Made by a program: the position numbers and the translations under genes | The notes under the pieces: generated by a model | Told to the model about the DNA's origin: nothing | What the model saw: only the letters and a program-made list of their open reading frames with translations | The model's database searches: none | Source: Bacteroidota bacterium | Lineage (GTDB): Bacteria > Bacteroidota > Bacteroidia > JAFLBG01 | NCBI GenBank assembly: GCA_017303975.1 | Contig: JAFLBG010000018.1 | Coordinates: 1-59,436 of the forward strand | Length of the DNA stretch: 59,436 nucleotides | Direction of reading: 5' to 3' | In this document: positions 16,981 through 26,853 of the stretch, one piece after another | Layout: every line of letters starts with the position of its first letter | Numbering within the stretch: position 1 is the first letter of the stretch

Positions 16981-18261
16981 ATGACTATGAATTCGAGCAT
17001 TCCATTGGCAGAAAGGTTGAGGCCGCTTTCTCTTAACGATTATGTTGGTCAAGAGCATTTGGTGGGCAATGGTAGTGTTTTGCGAAATGCATTAGAAAAT
17101 AAAATAATTCCATCTATTCTCCTGTGGGGACCACCGGGTGTAGGAAAAACGACCTTAGCTTTTTTAATTGCAAAAGAACTAAAAAGACCATTTTATTCGC
17201 TAAGCGCTATTAACAGTGGGGTTAAAGATGTTAGAGATGTTATAGAAAAGGCCGGTAAAGAAAATTTTTTTGGGTCGAATAACCCAATTCTTTTTATTGA
17301 TGAAATTCATCGATTTAGCAAGTCTCAGCAAGATGCGTTGCTAGGGGCAGTTGAAAAAGGTACGATAACACTAATTGGTGCTACCACAGAGAATCCCTCC
17401 TTTGAGGTAATATCTGCGCTTCTTTCTAGATGTCAAGTATATGTGTTAAAATCTCTTGAAAAAGAGAAGCTTGTATCTCTTTTACAGTCGGCATTGGTGA
17501 AGGACGAATACTTGAAATCAAAATCAATAGTCATTGAAGAGTATGAAACGTTGTTGCAGCTTAGTGGTGGCGATGCTCGAAAACTATTGAATACATTGGA
17601 GTTGGTGGTAAATTCAATAACAGAAAAAGAAATTGTAGTTACCAATGACAAGGTAATGCAAGTAGTGCAGCAGAATTTGGCGCGTTATGACAAAGCAGGA
17701 GAAATGCATTATGATATCATTTCAGCTTTTATAAAGTCAATTAGAGGCAGCGATCCCAATGGTGCAGTGTATTGGCTTGCTAGGATGGTAGAAGGGGGCG
17801 AGGATCCTAAATTTATAGCACGCAGACTTATTATTTTGGCATCGGAGGATATTGGGAATGCGAATCCCACTGCATTGGTTATGGCTACAAATTGCTTTCA
17901 AGCGGTAACTGTAATTGGCTGGCCTGAATCTCGAATTATACTATCTCAAACCGCTATTTATTTGGCTTGTTCTGCCAAAAGTAATAGCTCTTACGATGCA
18001 ATTAATAAAGCCCAACAATTGGTTAGAAATACCGGTACACTAAGCGTTCCGCTGCATTTAAGGAATGCTCCAACTAAGTTAATGAAAGAGTTGAATTACG
18101 GTGCAGATTATAAATATGCTCACACCTTCAACAACAATTTTATCGAACAGCAATATTTACCTGATGAAATACAAAACGAAATACTTTACAATCCGTTAAA
18201 TAATGCTAAGGAAGCGGAGTTTAGACAATTCTTAAAAACAAGGTGGAAGAATAAATATTAA
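16981..18261 (+). CDS. rarA: RarA/MgsA, replication-associated recombination AAA+ ATPase
   Basis: 426 residues from ATG 16981 (MTMNSSIPLAERLRPLSL); the frame is open from 16936, but homologues begin with the PLAERLRP motif. Walker A is GPPGVGKTT, Walker B LFIDEIHRFSKSQQDALL, sensor 1 GATTENPSFEV, and the C-terminal region has the RarA tetramerisation motif (AVYWLARMVEGGEDPKFIARRL). RarA acts at stalled replication forks and interacts with SSB. The 3' end overlaps the convergent gene by 4 bp. Confidence 0.94.
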   Translation: MTMNSSIPLAERLRPLSLNDYVGQEHLVGNGSVLRNALENKIIPSILLWGPPGVGKTTLAFLIAKELKRPFYSLSAINSGVKDVRDVIEKAGKENFFGSNNPILFIDEIHRFSKSQQDALLGAVEKGTITLIGATTENPSFEVISALLSRCQVYVLKSLEKEKLVSLLQSALVKDEYLKSKSIVIEEYETLLQLSGGDARKLLNTLELVVNSITEKEIVVTNDKVMQVVQQNLARYDKAGEMHYDIISAFIKSIRGSDPNGAVYWLARMVEGGEDPKFIARRLIILASEDIGNANPTALVMATNCFQAVTVIGWPESRIILSQTAIYLACSAKSNSSYDAINKAQQLVRNTGTLSVPLHLRNAPTKLMKELNYGADYKYAHTFNNNFIEQQYLPDEIQNEILYNPLNNAKEAEFRQFLKTRWKNKY

Positions 18262-18725
18262 TTTCGTTCGAGGCGTAATGAATATTTGAAGTAAGCATAT
18301 ACTGATCCAACTATAATTCCGGCAACACCCTGCTCTGCACATTGCCAAGAAAAATCAAACAAAATGTTTCTTAGGTTTAGTTGTGTGCTAAAAGATACAC
18401 CTACAACCATGGTAATTAAAAAAATTATAATGCCTAAAGCTATACCACATACAAATCCTCGTGTTATAATACCTTCAATATAATCGGTAGCGATTTTTGA
18501 CATAAAAAGTAAATTCAACACAAATGCAATAATTATATACACGAGCAATGCAGAAAGGAAAAAAATATTTTTAGGATAAGTAATATGAGAAATGTCGTTT
18601 AATAAAACTCCATGCCACACATAAAACAACCCAAACATTGTAATACAAGATAGTATCCACGAAATAGGGAAACGTAATTTTAATATTTTATCCTTTTTGC
18701 TTAGCGGGGTAGAAGCTTCAAGCAT
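18258..18725 (-). CDS. Small integral membrane protein, unknown function
   Basis: 155 residues with four predicted membrane segments at about 20-38, 55-75, 90-110 and 128-150 (e.g. ISWILSCITMFGLFYVW, FLSALLVYIIIAFVLNLLF, GIALGIIIFLITMVVG). Conserved residues typical of a transporter or enzyme are not evident. It converges on rarA with a 4-bp overlap. Low-complexity hydrophobic composition makes the reading frame credible, but no function can be named. Confidence 0.6.
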   Translation of the reverse strand: MLEASTPLSKKDKILKLRFPISWILSCITMFGLFYVWHGVLLNDISHITYPKNIFFLSALLVYIIIAFVLNLLFMSKIATDYIEGIITRGFVCGIALGIIIFLITMVVGVSFSTQLNLRNILFDFSWQCAEQGVAGIIVGSVYAYFKYSLRLERN

Positions 18726-18912
18726 TTTAGAAATTTTATCTGCAAATATACCTTATTTTAATTTGATAAAGGGGTAATATTTCCAATTTATACGTATTCT
18801 AACTATCGATGCAGCCCCAAGATGTGTAAGTTGGAAGATTAATGGAACTAATGAGTGCTCACGCTTCAAAAAATTAAAGTAAAATCTAATTATTTTATTT
18901 CGTAAAAAAAGT

Positions 18913-18920
18913 TAATTTTG
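18913..18920 (+). promoter_or_regulatory. -7 promoter element of the TPR/ribH operon
   Basis: TAATTTTG is an exact TAnnTTTG match, 19 bp upstream of the ATG at 18940. No convincing -33 TTG is visible. It would drive the TPR gene and, through a 15-bp gap, ribH. Confidence 0.5.
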
Positions 18921-18939
18921 GAGCTTAAATTAAGAAACA

Positions 18940-19617
18940 ATGTCAGAAATTAAAGACGAACCAATATTAGATGTTCAAGAAACCTACAGTAAAGTAGAAA
19001 AGTATATAATAGACAACCAAAAAAGTTTGTCGATTATTATAGGTGCAGTAGTTGCATTGGTTGGTGGTTATATTGGCTATAAATATTGGTATGTAGCCGG
19101 TCAAGAAGAGGAAGCAAGAAAGGAAATGTATAAAGCCGAAGCTTATTTTGAAATGGATTCTTTAGACTTGGCCATAAACGGAAATGGTACTGATAAAGGT
19201 TTTCTTCAAATTGCGGATGAGTATGGTGTAGCTCCATCGGGAAATTTAGCTCATTATTATTTAGGTATTAGCTACCTTAAAAAGGGTGAATTTGAAAATG
19301 CAATTGAGCATTTAACAGAATTTAGTGCTGACGATCAAATTATAGCGCCAATGGCAATTGGTGCTACTGGTGATGCGCATATGGAGTTGGGTAAAACAGA
19401 CGAAGCAATTGCGTACTATTTAAAAGCTGCAGAAAAGAGCAAAAATAATTTTACATCTCCAATGTTTTTGAAAAAAGCCGCTATTGCATACGAAGAAAAG
19501 GGTAGTTATGCAGATGCTGTAAAGATTTATGAGCGTATAAAAGCTGATTTCACTGATTCGAATGAAGGCAAGGAGATGGATAAATACATTGCTCGTGCTC
19601 AAGCTGCTATTAACTAG
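18940..19617 (+). CDS. Membrane-anchored tetratricopeptide-repeat protein
   Basis: 225 residues. A cytoplasmic N-terminus (about 1-25) precedes one membrane segment (SLSIIIGAVVALVGGYIGY, about 28-50), so the body should be periplasmic. TPR-like helix pairs follow: NLAHYYLGISYLKKGEFENAI, MAIGATGDAHMELGKTDEAI, KKAAIAYEEKGSYADAVKIYE. The layout resembles YfgM-type proteins that associate with the Sec translocon and periplasmic chaperones. ribH begins 15 bp downstream, a pairing I recall as common in Bacteroidota. Confidence 0.82.
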   Translation: MSEIKDEPILDVQETYSKVEKYIIDNQKSLSIIIGAVVALVGGYIGYKYWYVAGQEEEARKEMYKAEAYFEMDSLDLAINGNGTDKGFLQIADEYGVAPSGNLAHYYLGISYLKKGEFENAIEHLTEFSADDQIIAPMAIGATGDAHMELGKTDEAIAYYLKAAEKSKNNFTSPMFLKKAAIAYEEKGSYADAVKIYERIKADFTDSNEGKEMDKYIARAQAAIN

Positions 19618-19632
19618 TAGTACATAAGAAAA

Positions 19633-20124
19633 TTGGCGACCTCTCTTAAAAAGCAATCAAATGTTTTAGTTAAATTGCCTGGCAATGCCAAGTATAAAAT
19701 TGGTATTGTTGTTGCCGATTGGAACAATGATATAACTGATTCCCTTTTACAATCGTGTTTAAATACTTTACAAGCAAGTGGAGTAAAGTTTAAAAATTGT
19801 ATTGTAAAACGAGTGCCCGGTGCTGTTGAAATTACAAGTTGTGCAGCTTGGTTTGGAAAACAAAATAAGGTTGATGCCGTTATTGTTTTTGGCTGTGTAA
19901 TAAAAGGCGATACTCCTCACTTTGATTATGTTTGCGACTCCGTAACATACGGTATTACTAAGTTGTGTATTCAATATCCTATCCCTTTTTTATTTGGAGT
20001 TTTAACAACCAACAATCACCAACAAGCAAAAGATAGAGCCGGAGGTAAGTTGGGTAATAAAGGTGAAGAGTGTGCTTTGGCTGCACTCCAAATGTTAGCT
20101 GTCAAGAAATCTTTTAGTAAGTAA
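19633..20124 (+). CDS. ribH: RibH, 6,7-dimethyl-8-ribityllumazine synthase
   Basis: 163 residues, with a TTG start at 19633; no ATG fits, and the resulting N-terminus MATSLKK resembles other Bacteroidota RibH proteins. Motifs seen: IGIVVADWNNDIT (substrate pocket), RVPGAVEIT, FGCVIKGDTPHFDYVC with the catalytic His, PFLFGVLTTNNHQQAKDRAG, and GNKGEECALAALQM. It forms the riboflavin precursor from the pyrimidine and dihydroxybutanone phosphate, normally as an icosahedral or decameric assembly. The rare start codon may lower its translation relative to the upstream TPR gene. Confidence 0.95.
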   Translation: MATSLKKQSNVLVKLPGNAKYKIGIVVADWNNDITDSLLQSCLNTLQASGVKFKNCIVKRVPGAVEITSCAAWFGKQNKVDAVIVFGCVIKGDTPHFDYVCDSVTYGITKLCIQYPIPFLFGVLTTNNHQQAKDRAGGKLGNKGEECALAALQMLAVKKSFSK

Positions 20125-20131
20125 TTAATTC

Positions 20132-20758
20132 CTATTTGTTTATTAATGAGAGCAGATTACTTACCACTTCTCTTTTGTTTAAAGCGTTTGATACCAGCGA
20201 AGAAATCGCAATTCCGTGAATACCAGTTTTCATCAATACCTCTATGTCATCTGCAGTTATACCGCCAATAGCCAGTATTGGAATGGTTATATTATTTTCT
20301 TTGCATTTGGTTAGAATAGCCGAATAGCCCTCTAAACCAAGAATAGGGCTTAAATTTTTCTTGGTTTCTGTAAATCGAAAAGGACCTAATCCAATATAAT
20401 CAACACCATTAGTTACGTGCTCAACAATATCTTCAAATGTATTTGCAGTACCACCTATAATTATATTGTTTCCTACTAACTTTCTTGCTTCTGCTACGGA
20501 AGTGTCTGTTTTTCCTAGATGCAAGCCATCGGCATCAATCTCCTTTGCAATAGAAACATAATCGTTAATGATTAATCTTGCATTGAATTGTTTGCATATT
20601 TCTTTCAACTCAGTTGCAATTGAAAGAATCTCTGAATACGATTTTTCTTTTACCCGTAATTGTATCCAATCTACACCTGCTAAGCATGCTTCCTGAGCCA
20701 TTTGTGCATGACTTTTATTGGAACTCTCTTGTGTAATATAATGAAGTCTAGATATCAT
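20132..20758 (-). CDS. thiE: ThiE, thiamin-phosphate synthase
   Basis: 208 residues, TIM-barrel. Motifs: WIQLRVKEKSY (pyrophosphate-binding), LIINDYVSIAKEIDADGLHLGKTD, IIGGTANT, YIGLGPFRFTETKKN, and ILAIGGITADDIEVLMKTGIHGIAISS. It joins HMP-pyrophosphate to thiazole phosphate to give thiamin phosphate. The ATG overlaps the stop of thiD by 4 bp, so the two are translationally coupled. It is the last gene of the minus-strand thiamin operon. Confidence 0.94.
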   Translation of the reverse strand: MISRLHYITQESSNKSHAQMAQEACLAGVDWIQLRVKEKSYSEILSIATELKEICKQFNARLIINDYVSIAKEIDADGLHLGKTDTSVAEARKLVGNNIIIGGTANTFEDIVEHVTNGVDYIGLGPFRFTETKKNLSPILGLEGYSAILTKCKENNITIPILAIGGITADDIEVLMKTGIHGIAISSLVSNALNKREVVSNLLSLINK

Positions 20759-21555
20759 ATTTTATGATATCCTAACAAAGTTTTGCTTGTATTTAGGTAA
20801 TGCGTAATATACCCTTTTCCCATTAGGCAGGAGCGTTGCAAATTATACCCTTTACCCAATAAAGCTGTAGTAGCAGCCGAAAGAACGCAACCCGAGCCAT
20901 GTTTAGGATATTCACTTATTTGCTTGGCTTTAAATGGATAATACTTCCCATCAGTAGTATATAAATAATCTTTTCCTTTATTATCCTCGTTATGTCCGCC
21001 TTTTAAGAAAACATTGCAATAGCGAGAAAGTTCTTTAGCCCCAACTTCCGCATTATCATTGCCTGTAAGTTGTTTTAGTTCATTCCAGTTGGGGGTAATT
21101 AAATAAACTTGTTTTAAAATGTTTTCCAAAATACCCCCTCTGTCTGAAGGTACAGACATCTCCCCCTTATTAAGGGGGAGAGTTAAAGAGGGGGTGAAAA
21201 ACTCGAATCCTGCGCTAGCTTTAATAATTGGATCCCAAATAATTTTAATGGTAGGATTGAGCGATTTAAGAATTGCAATAATAGAGCTTAACATTTCTAA
21301 CCCACTTACAATTCCAATTTTTGCATACTCAATTGGGTAAGACGAAAATAGGATTTTGATTTGTTTCTCAATAGTAGTTAAATCAACCCATTCAACAGAT
21401 TCAAATGTGTTTTCGTTTTGAATCGTATTCCCTGTTATTACAGCCAAGCCATACGTTTTATGAGCTTCAAATGTTTTAATATCGGCTAAAACACCTGCTC
21501 CTCCCGAAGGGTCAAATCCTGCTATTGATAATAGGTATGGGCGTTTAGTGGGCAT
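20755..21555 (-). CDS. thiD: ThiD, hydroxymethylpyrimidine (phosphate) kinase, with a 21-residue repeat-encoded insert
   Basis: 266 residues, ribokinase fold. Motifs: LSIAGFDPSGGAGVLADIKTF at the N-terminus, YAKIGIVSG, IIWDPIIKASAG, LITPNWNELKQLTG, and the catalytic anion hole KHGSGCVLSAATTALL. It phosphorylates HMP and HMP-P for ThiE. Residues 121-141 (TPSLTLPLNKGEM, then SVPSDRGG) are encoded exactly by the palindromic element at 21133-21195 and have no counterpart in the ThiD family. They fall in the variable stretch between the DPI strand and the ITPN strand, so the enzyme may still fold. The Shine-Dalgarno GGAGG (21562-21566) comes from another G/C-rich repeat. Confidence 0.92.
   Translation of the reverse strand: MPTKRPYLLSIAGFDPSGGAGVLADIKTFEAHKTYGLAVITGNTIQNENTFESVEWVDLTTIEKQIKILFSSYPIEYAKIGIVSGLEMLSSIIAILKSLNPTIKIIWDPIIKASAGFEFFTPSLTLPLNKGEMSVPSDRGGILENILKQVYLITPNWNELKQLTGNDNAEVGAKELSRYCNVFLKGGHNEDNKGKDYLYTTDGKYYPFKAKQISEYPKHGSGCVLSAATTALLGKGYNLQRSCLMGKGYITHYLNTSKTLLGYHKI
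21133..21195. repeat. 63-bp palindromic element inserted in frame in thiD
   Basis: Outer arms ACCCCCTCT (21133-21141) and AGAGGGGGT (21187-21195) enclose two inner hairpins: TGTCTG/CAGACA (21141-21146, 21153-21158; loop AAGGTA) and CTCCCCCTTA/TAAGGGGGAG (21160-21169, 21171-21180; 1-nt loop). The whole can fold as a three-way junction. Length is exactly 21 codons and its borders fall on thiD codon boundaries. Its runs of C5/G5 differ sharply from the surrounding AT-rich sequence. Confidence 0.85.
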
Positions 21556-21700
21556 ATTCTACCTCCCCCTTGCCCCCTCCAGAGGGGGATAAATAGATTC
21601 TTCTCCTTTTAGCCACATTAATTTGAGTGCTACGAACATTGTATTTGAGTTCGGTTAGTAAAGTTTTGTATTCTTTGTCAGTTTTTATTTTTGTAGACAT
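21545..21700 (-). pseudogene. Short remnant resembling the N-terminus of a DUF1016/YhcG-type nuclease
   Basis: From ATG at 21698-21700 the frame gives 51 residues. The first ~28 (KTDKEYKTLLTELKYNVRST, then QINVA) resemble the start of DUF1016/YhcG PD-(D/E)XK proteins. After that the frame runs into the G/C-rich repeat (SPSGGGKGE) and stops just inside thiD. This looks like a gene truncated where the repeat begins. The similarity is from memory and short, so this is a weak call. Confidence 0.3.
21562..21588. repeat. G/C-rich repeat upstream of thiD, carrying its ribosome binding site
   Basis: Contains CCCCCTC (21573-21579) and GAGGGGG (21582-21588) around CA, next to a CCTCCCCCTTG stretch, the same vocabulary as the element inside thiD. 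On the minus strand the right side reads GGGGGAGG, ending 6 bp before the thiD ATG, so the repeat provides the Shine-Dalgarno sequence. Confidence 0.65.
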
Positions 21701-21734
21701 AGCTTCAAAAGCTTAAATAGTTGAAATGTAGCCA

Positions 21735-22097
21735 TTATGTTTTTTGCAACAATTCTATTCTATTTCCAAATGGATCAATAAATGAAAATCGAATTTGTCC
21801 GGGAACCTGAATTTCTTCTTTGATTTGTACGTTGTGTCTTTCCAAATGCTCCCTAGCACTTGCTATATCCGTAATTTCAAAAGCAGGATGACGTTTTGAT
21901 TTATTTATTTCATTCTCTGTTCCAATATGCAATTGTATGCCAGCTATTTCGAACCACAAACCTCCGTTTTTAATCAATGCCTGTGGTTTAGGTATCTCTT
22001 TTAATCCGATAATGTTGGAGTAAAAAGCTCTTGCGTCATTTTCTCTTCCAATTGGAATACATATTTGAATATGATCTATGCGTTTAAAAACAATCAT
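21735..22097 (-). CDS. VOC-superfamily (glyoxalase/bleomycin-resistance fold) protein
   Basis: 120 residues, a single VOC unit: IDHIQICIPIGRENDARAFY at the start, GLWFEIAGIQLHIG in the middle, and FSFIDPFGNRIELLQ at the end. Likely metal-binding positions are His9 and the final Glu. VOC proteins include glyoxalases, dioxygenases and resistance proteins; nothing here picks one. It lies between thiC and thiD in the riboswitch-controlled operon with the same orientation, which may be incidental. Confidence 0.82.
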   Translation of the reverse strand: MIVFKRIDHIQICIPIGRENDARAFYSNIIGLKEIPKPQALIKNGGLWFEIAGIQLHIGTENEINKSKRHPAFEITDIASAREHLERHNVQIKEEIQVPGQIRFSFIDPFGNRIELLQKT

Positions 22098-22142
22098 TTT
22101 TTTATTAACTAATATTCAAATTAACACATCCTCAAATCAACA

Positions 22143-24008
<1,866 letters not shown>

Positions 24009-24051
24009 TTATTTTAATTCGTAATTTTTAATTCTCAATTTCAAATTTCTT

Positions 24052-24255
24052 CTATCCACCTTGTGTGGCAGTAATAACAAGTATCTTATCGTTGTTGTTC
24101 AATAGAGTGGTATCCCATTTAAGTTTAGGAATTACCTTACTATTTAAAGCAATTGCAATACCATTTTTGGCGAGTAAATTTTTCTCAGAAAGTAAATTAC
24201 TCAATGGCTTATTTTCAGTGGTTTCAATTATTTCACCATTAAAAGTGATTTGCAT
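24052..24255 (-). CDS. thiS: ThiS, thiamin sulfur-carrier protein
   Basis: 67 residues, ubiquitin-like fold, ending in ITATQGG, the exposed Gly-Gly that is adenylated and thiocarboxylated before sulfur donation to ThiG. NGIAIALNSKVIPKLKWDTT matches the family core. It is the first gene after the TPP riboswitch. Its acceptor ThiG is encoded 17 kb away, and no ThiF is visible in the window. Confidence 0.92.
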   Translation of the reverse strand: MQITFNGEIIETTENKPLSNLLSEKNLLAKNGIAIALNSKVIPKLKWDTTLLNNNDKILVITATQGG

Positions 24256-24317
24256 TTTTCAATTTTAATTTTTTTAATAAAATGCTTTAGGTGAATGGAA
24301 AGGAAAGATTGTATTCC

Positions 24318-24393
24318 TAACTTTTTCCTACAACAGTACAAACTGTATCAGGTTCAAAGGGTTTAATCTCAGCCTTTTCGGCACCCCTAAAGT
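24318..24393 (-). promoter_or_regulatory. TPP riboswitch (THI element)
   Basis: On the minus strand the sequence reads GGGGTGCC, then GGCTGAGAT (core at 24366-24372), ACCC, GAACCTGAT (core at 24347-24353), and a closing TAGGAAAAAG. These are the conserved helices and TPP-binding junctions of the THI box in the right order. The 5' end is near 24392 and the thiS ATG is about 62 bp past the 3' end. It should repress thiS-thiC-VOC-thiD-thiE when thiamin pyrophosphate is abundant. Confidence 0.95.
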
Positions 24394-24518
24394 TTATGCT
24401 AATATACAAACAAATTTGTACTTACACCTTGTTTATTTATCCAGCCGTTTATCAATACTATAGTACCTCTTATGTATTTTTGGTATCAACTGAAGTTTTA
24501 TTAGTGATATTTGAAGTA

Positions 24519-25166
24519 ATGATTAGAAATCTACTTTCCATACTGATATTTTTTATTTCGTTTGCCTTAGTTGCGTCTAAAAAAGACAGCCTAGGGCTAT
24601 CTATTTCTGCCGGTTTGAATTTTTCTACCATTAACACCGATAAAGATTTTGTTTCGAAACCACGTATAGGAAACAATATAAGGTTGGGCGTTTATCTAAA
24701 GCGAAATATTTTACTTTCTGCTGAATACACTCATTTTGCGAAACATGACATTTCTATTTTCGAAAAAAAAGTACAATCTCAATCGCTAGAGATTAACGCA
24801 AATTTTAGGTCTAATTTGGTGGGCTATTCTACCGCTTTTTATTTTATAACAGGAGTTGCCATGCAAAACAGAATTTTTAATAAGGTTACTTATGATGCTT
24901 TTAATTATGGTTTGTTAGAGTCAAGCAATGTGGTGCAGAGGGATAATTGGTATGGGATAAATTTAGGTTTTGGCTTGTCGCAAAAAATAAAATTTATTGA
25001 TGTATTTGCTGATTTAAAATATCGTATAAGCAAGCGTATTTCATCTGTTCCGGTCAATATTATTGATATTGGCTATCAAATTGGATTACGATACAATTTT
25101 ATGCTTGGTAAGCCTACTCGAAAAGTAAGAATGAAACTTCCAGGAGATAAATACCATTGGTTTTAA
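24519..25166 (+). CDS. Outer-membrane beta-barrel protein
   Basis: 215 residues from ATG 24519. The frame is open from 24396, but that stretch overlaps the riboswitch region, and the internal ATG gives a proper signal peptide (MIRNLLSILIFFISFALVA). Mature residues alternate polar and aromatic in strands typical of an 8-strand barrel: SLGLSISAGLNFSTI, NNIRLGVYLKRNILLSAEY, FADLKYRISKRI, IGYQIGLRYNFML. It is probably a small OmpA/OmpW-like or OmpX-like barrel; the exact family is not clear. Confidence 0.7.
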   Translation: MIRNLLSILIFFISFALVASKKDSLGLSISAGLNFSTINTDKDFVSKPRIGNNIRLGVYLKRNILLSAEYTHFAKHDISIFEKKVQSQSLEINANFRSNLVGYSTAFYFITGVAMQNRIFNKVTYDAFNYGLLESSNVVQRDNWYGINLGFGLSQKIKFIDVFADLKYRISKRISSVPVNIIDIGYQIGLRYNFMLGKPTRKVRMKLPGDKYHWF

Positions 25167-25275
25167 CTTGTAATATTTAAAACTTTATTTAAGGCCTAAA
25201 GAGGTATATGGCCTTCACTCTATTTTGATTTTAATTAACAATAAAATAAATGGAAGAAGTAAGTATAAATTAAAG

Positions 25276-25283
25276 TAAATTTG
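25276..25283 (+). promoter_or_regulatory. -7 promoter element of the FKBP cluster
   Basis: TAAATTTG, an exact TAnnTTTG match, ends 17 bp before the ATG at 25301. It is the likely promoter of the first of four consecutive FKBP genes. Confidence 0.5.
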
Positions 25284-25300
25284 AGTTAATTAATTTCGCA

Positions 25301-25828
25301 ATGAATAATCCGTTTTCTACATTCCTACATATTACATTATTTTTGTTTGTGTTGTTGAGCTGCAACAACAATAAAGGTCGAAAAAATGTGTCCGAAAGTA
25401 CCTTAAAAGAGCCACTTATTGATGCCAACAAAAAAATGGTAAAGCAAGAGTCGGACGAAATTGACCAATATGTTAAATTACAAGGATGGAAAATGCGCAC
25501 CAGTGGCTCAGGGTTGCGTTATATGATTTACGACACTACCAACAAACCGTTTGCCCAAAATGGCCAAATGGCAAAGGTTAAGTATAAAATATCCTTGTTA
25601 GATGGCACTGTATGCTATTCGTCCGAAAAAAATGGTTTTAAAGAGTTTTTAATTGGTCAGGATCATGTTGAAAGTGGGTTACATGAAGGTATTAGATATA
25701 TGAAGGAGGGCGAAAAGGCTTTGTTTGTTATGCCGTCTCATCTGGCGCATGGTTTGTCTGGCGATAACGATAAGGTGCCACCCCGATCAAGTTTAGTATT
25801 TGATATTGAGTTAATATCTCTTAGGTAA
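25301..25828 (+). CDS. FKBP-type peptidyl-prolyl isomerase lipoprotein
   Basis: 175 residues. The N-terminus has a lipobox (LFVLLSC) and an NNNKGRK linker. One FKBP domain spans about 75-175: VKYKISLLDGTVCYSSE, FLIGQDHVESGLHEGIRYMKEGEKALFVMPSHLAHG, PPRSSLVFDIELISL. Several aromatic pocket residues of canonical FKBPs are replaced (VESGLHEG instead of VIPGWEEG), so catalytic activity may be reduced. Size and architecture resemble the gliding-motility lipoprotein GldI, but the identity is not secure. Probable periplasmic folding factor. Confidence 0.78.
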   Translation: MNNPFSTFLHITLFLFVLLSCNNNKGRKNVSESTLKEPLIDANKKMVKQESDEIDQYVKLQGWKMRTSGSGLRYMIYDTTNKPFAQNGQMAKVKYKISLLDGTVCYSSEKNGFKEFLIGQDHVESGLHEGIRYMKEGEKALFVMPSHLAHGLSGDNDKVPPRSSLVFDIELISLR

Positions 25829-25870
25829 TTTCTAGCTATTTATTCTTATTTTTGCTCTTTAATTTTTTAA

Positions 25871-26797
25871 TTGAGCGCATTCAAAAAATATTCATCTAAA
25901 TTCAATAAGCACATATCTAATTCGATGTGTGTTTGTTTTTTTTTATTGACTTTTATTTCCAGCTGCAAAAAAGAAGAAAAATACAAAGGATATAAAGAAA
26001 CAAATAGTGGTTTGTATTATAAGCTATTATCCTTTGGTGATAGTACTAAAACTGCAAAAAATACAGATTTCCTCGCGCTGCGAATTGTGTATAAAAACGA
26101 ACGAGATTCGGTTTTTTTAGACACCAAGAATCAAAATCCTTTGGGGTATTTGCTTGTGCCTGCAAGCAAAGTAAGCTTTAAGGGCAGTTTTGAGGAGTTT
26201 TATACAAGCATGAATGAAGGAGATAGCATAACTTTTAAAGTACATAGTGATTCGTTATTTATCAAGTTTTTGCAAACCGAATACCCTGTTTTTATTAAAG
26301 AATCTAGTATTTTAAATGTGGATGTAAAACTCCAAAAAATATTATCCAAAGAAGCATATGAAAATGAATTAAAGCTGTTGGCGCAACTAATAGATGATTT
26401 AGATATAGAAGAGCAACGCAAGCTGTTGATTTATTTAAGACAAAACAATATTTTTCAATCGCCTTTAGATAATGGGTTGTATTATATATCGGCAATTGAG
26501 GGGGACGGCCCTCTAGTTGAAAATGAAAAAACGATTGTAATGCGCTACAATGGTTATTTTATGGATGGTAAAAAATTTGATACTACAATCGATTCGTCCT
26601 TATTTGAATTTGTAATGGGTAAAGAAGATCAAATTATACCCGGAATTGCCGAGGGAATTAAATTGATGAAACAAGGTGGGAAAGCAAAATTAATTATACC
26701 TTCGCATCTTGCTTACGGAAAGGATGGCTCATCTACTGGGGTTGTGCCTCCTTACACCACACTAATTTATGATATTGAAATTGTCCAAGTAAAATAA
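25871..26797 (+). CDS. FKBP-type isomerase lipoprotein with a degenerate first domain
   Basis: 308 residues from TTG 25871; ATG 25925 is a plausible shorter start that still gives a signal peptide and the lipobox FISSC. The first half (YKLLSFGDS..., SFKGSFEEFYTSMNEGDSITFKV, NVDVKLQKI) is an FKBP-like domain without the catalytic aromatic set. The second half (MRYNGYFMDGKKFDTTID, GIAEGIKLMKQGGKAKLIIPSHLAYG) is a more standard FKBP domain. It is paralogous along its whole length to the next gene, which indicates a tandem duplication. Confidence 0.78.
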   Translation: MSAFKKYSSKFNKHISNSMCVCFFLLTFISSCKKEEKYKGYKETNSGLYYKLLSFGDSTKTAKNTDFLALRIVYKNERDSVFLDTKNQNPLGYLLVPASKVSFKGSFEEFYTSMNEGDSITFKVHSDSLFIKFLQTEYPVFIKESSILNVDVKLQKILSKEAYENELKLLAQLIDDLDIEEQRKLLIYLRQNNIFQSPLDNGLYYISAIEGDGPLVENEKTIVMRYNGYFMDGKKFDTTIDSSLFEFVMGKEDQIIPGIAEGIKLMKQGGKAKLIIPSHLAYGKDGSSTGVVPPYTTLIYDIEIVQVK

Positions 26798-26853
26798 CAA
26801 TCAAAACAACATATTTGCCATTTATGTTATGGCAAAATCTTAAAAAAATGAAT

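Noticed and set aside
18726-18912. Gap between the membrane protein gene and the TPR operon promoter
   Set aside because: Examined on both strands; no open frame with a ribosome site, no strong hairpin and no repeat seen.
24396-24518. Upstream extension of the beta-barrel protein frame
   Set aside because: It abuts the 5' end of the divergent TPP riboswitch, is hydrophobic without charge structure, and the internal ATG at 24519 starts a normal signal peptide.
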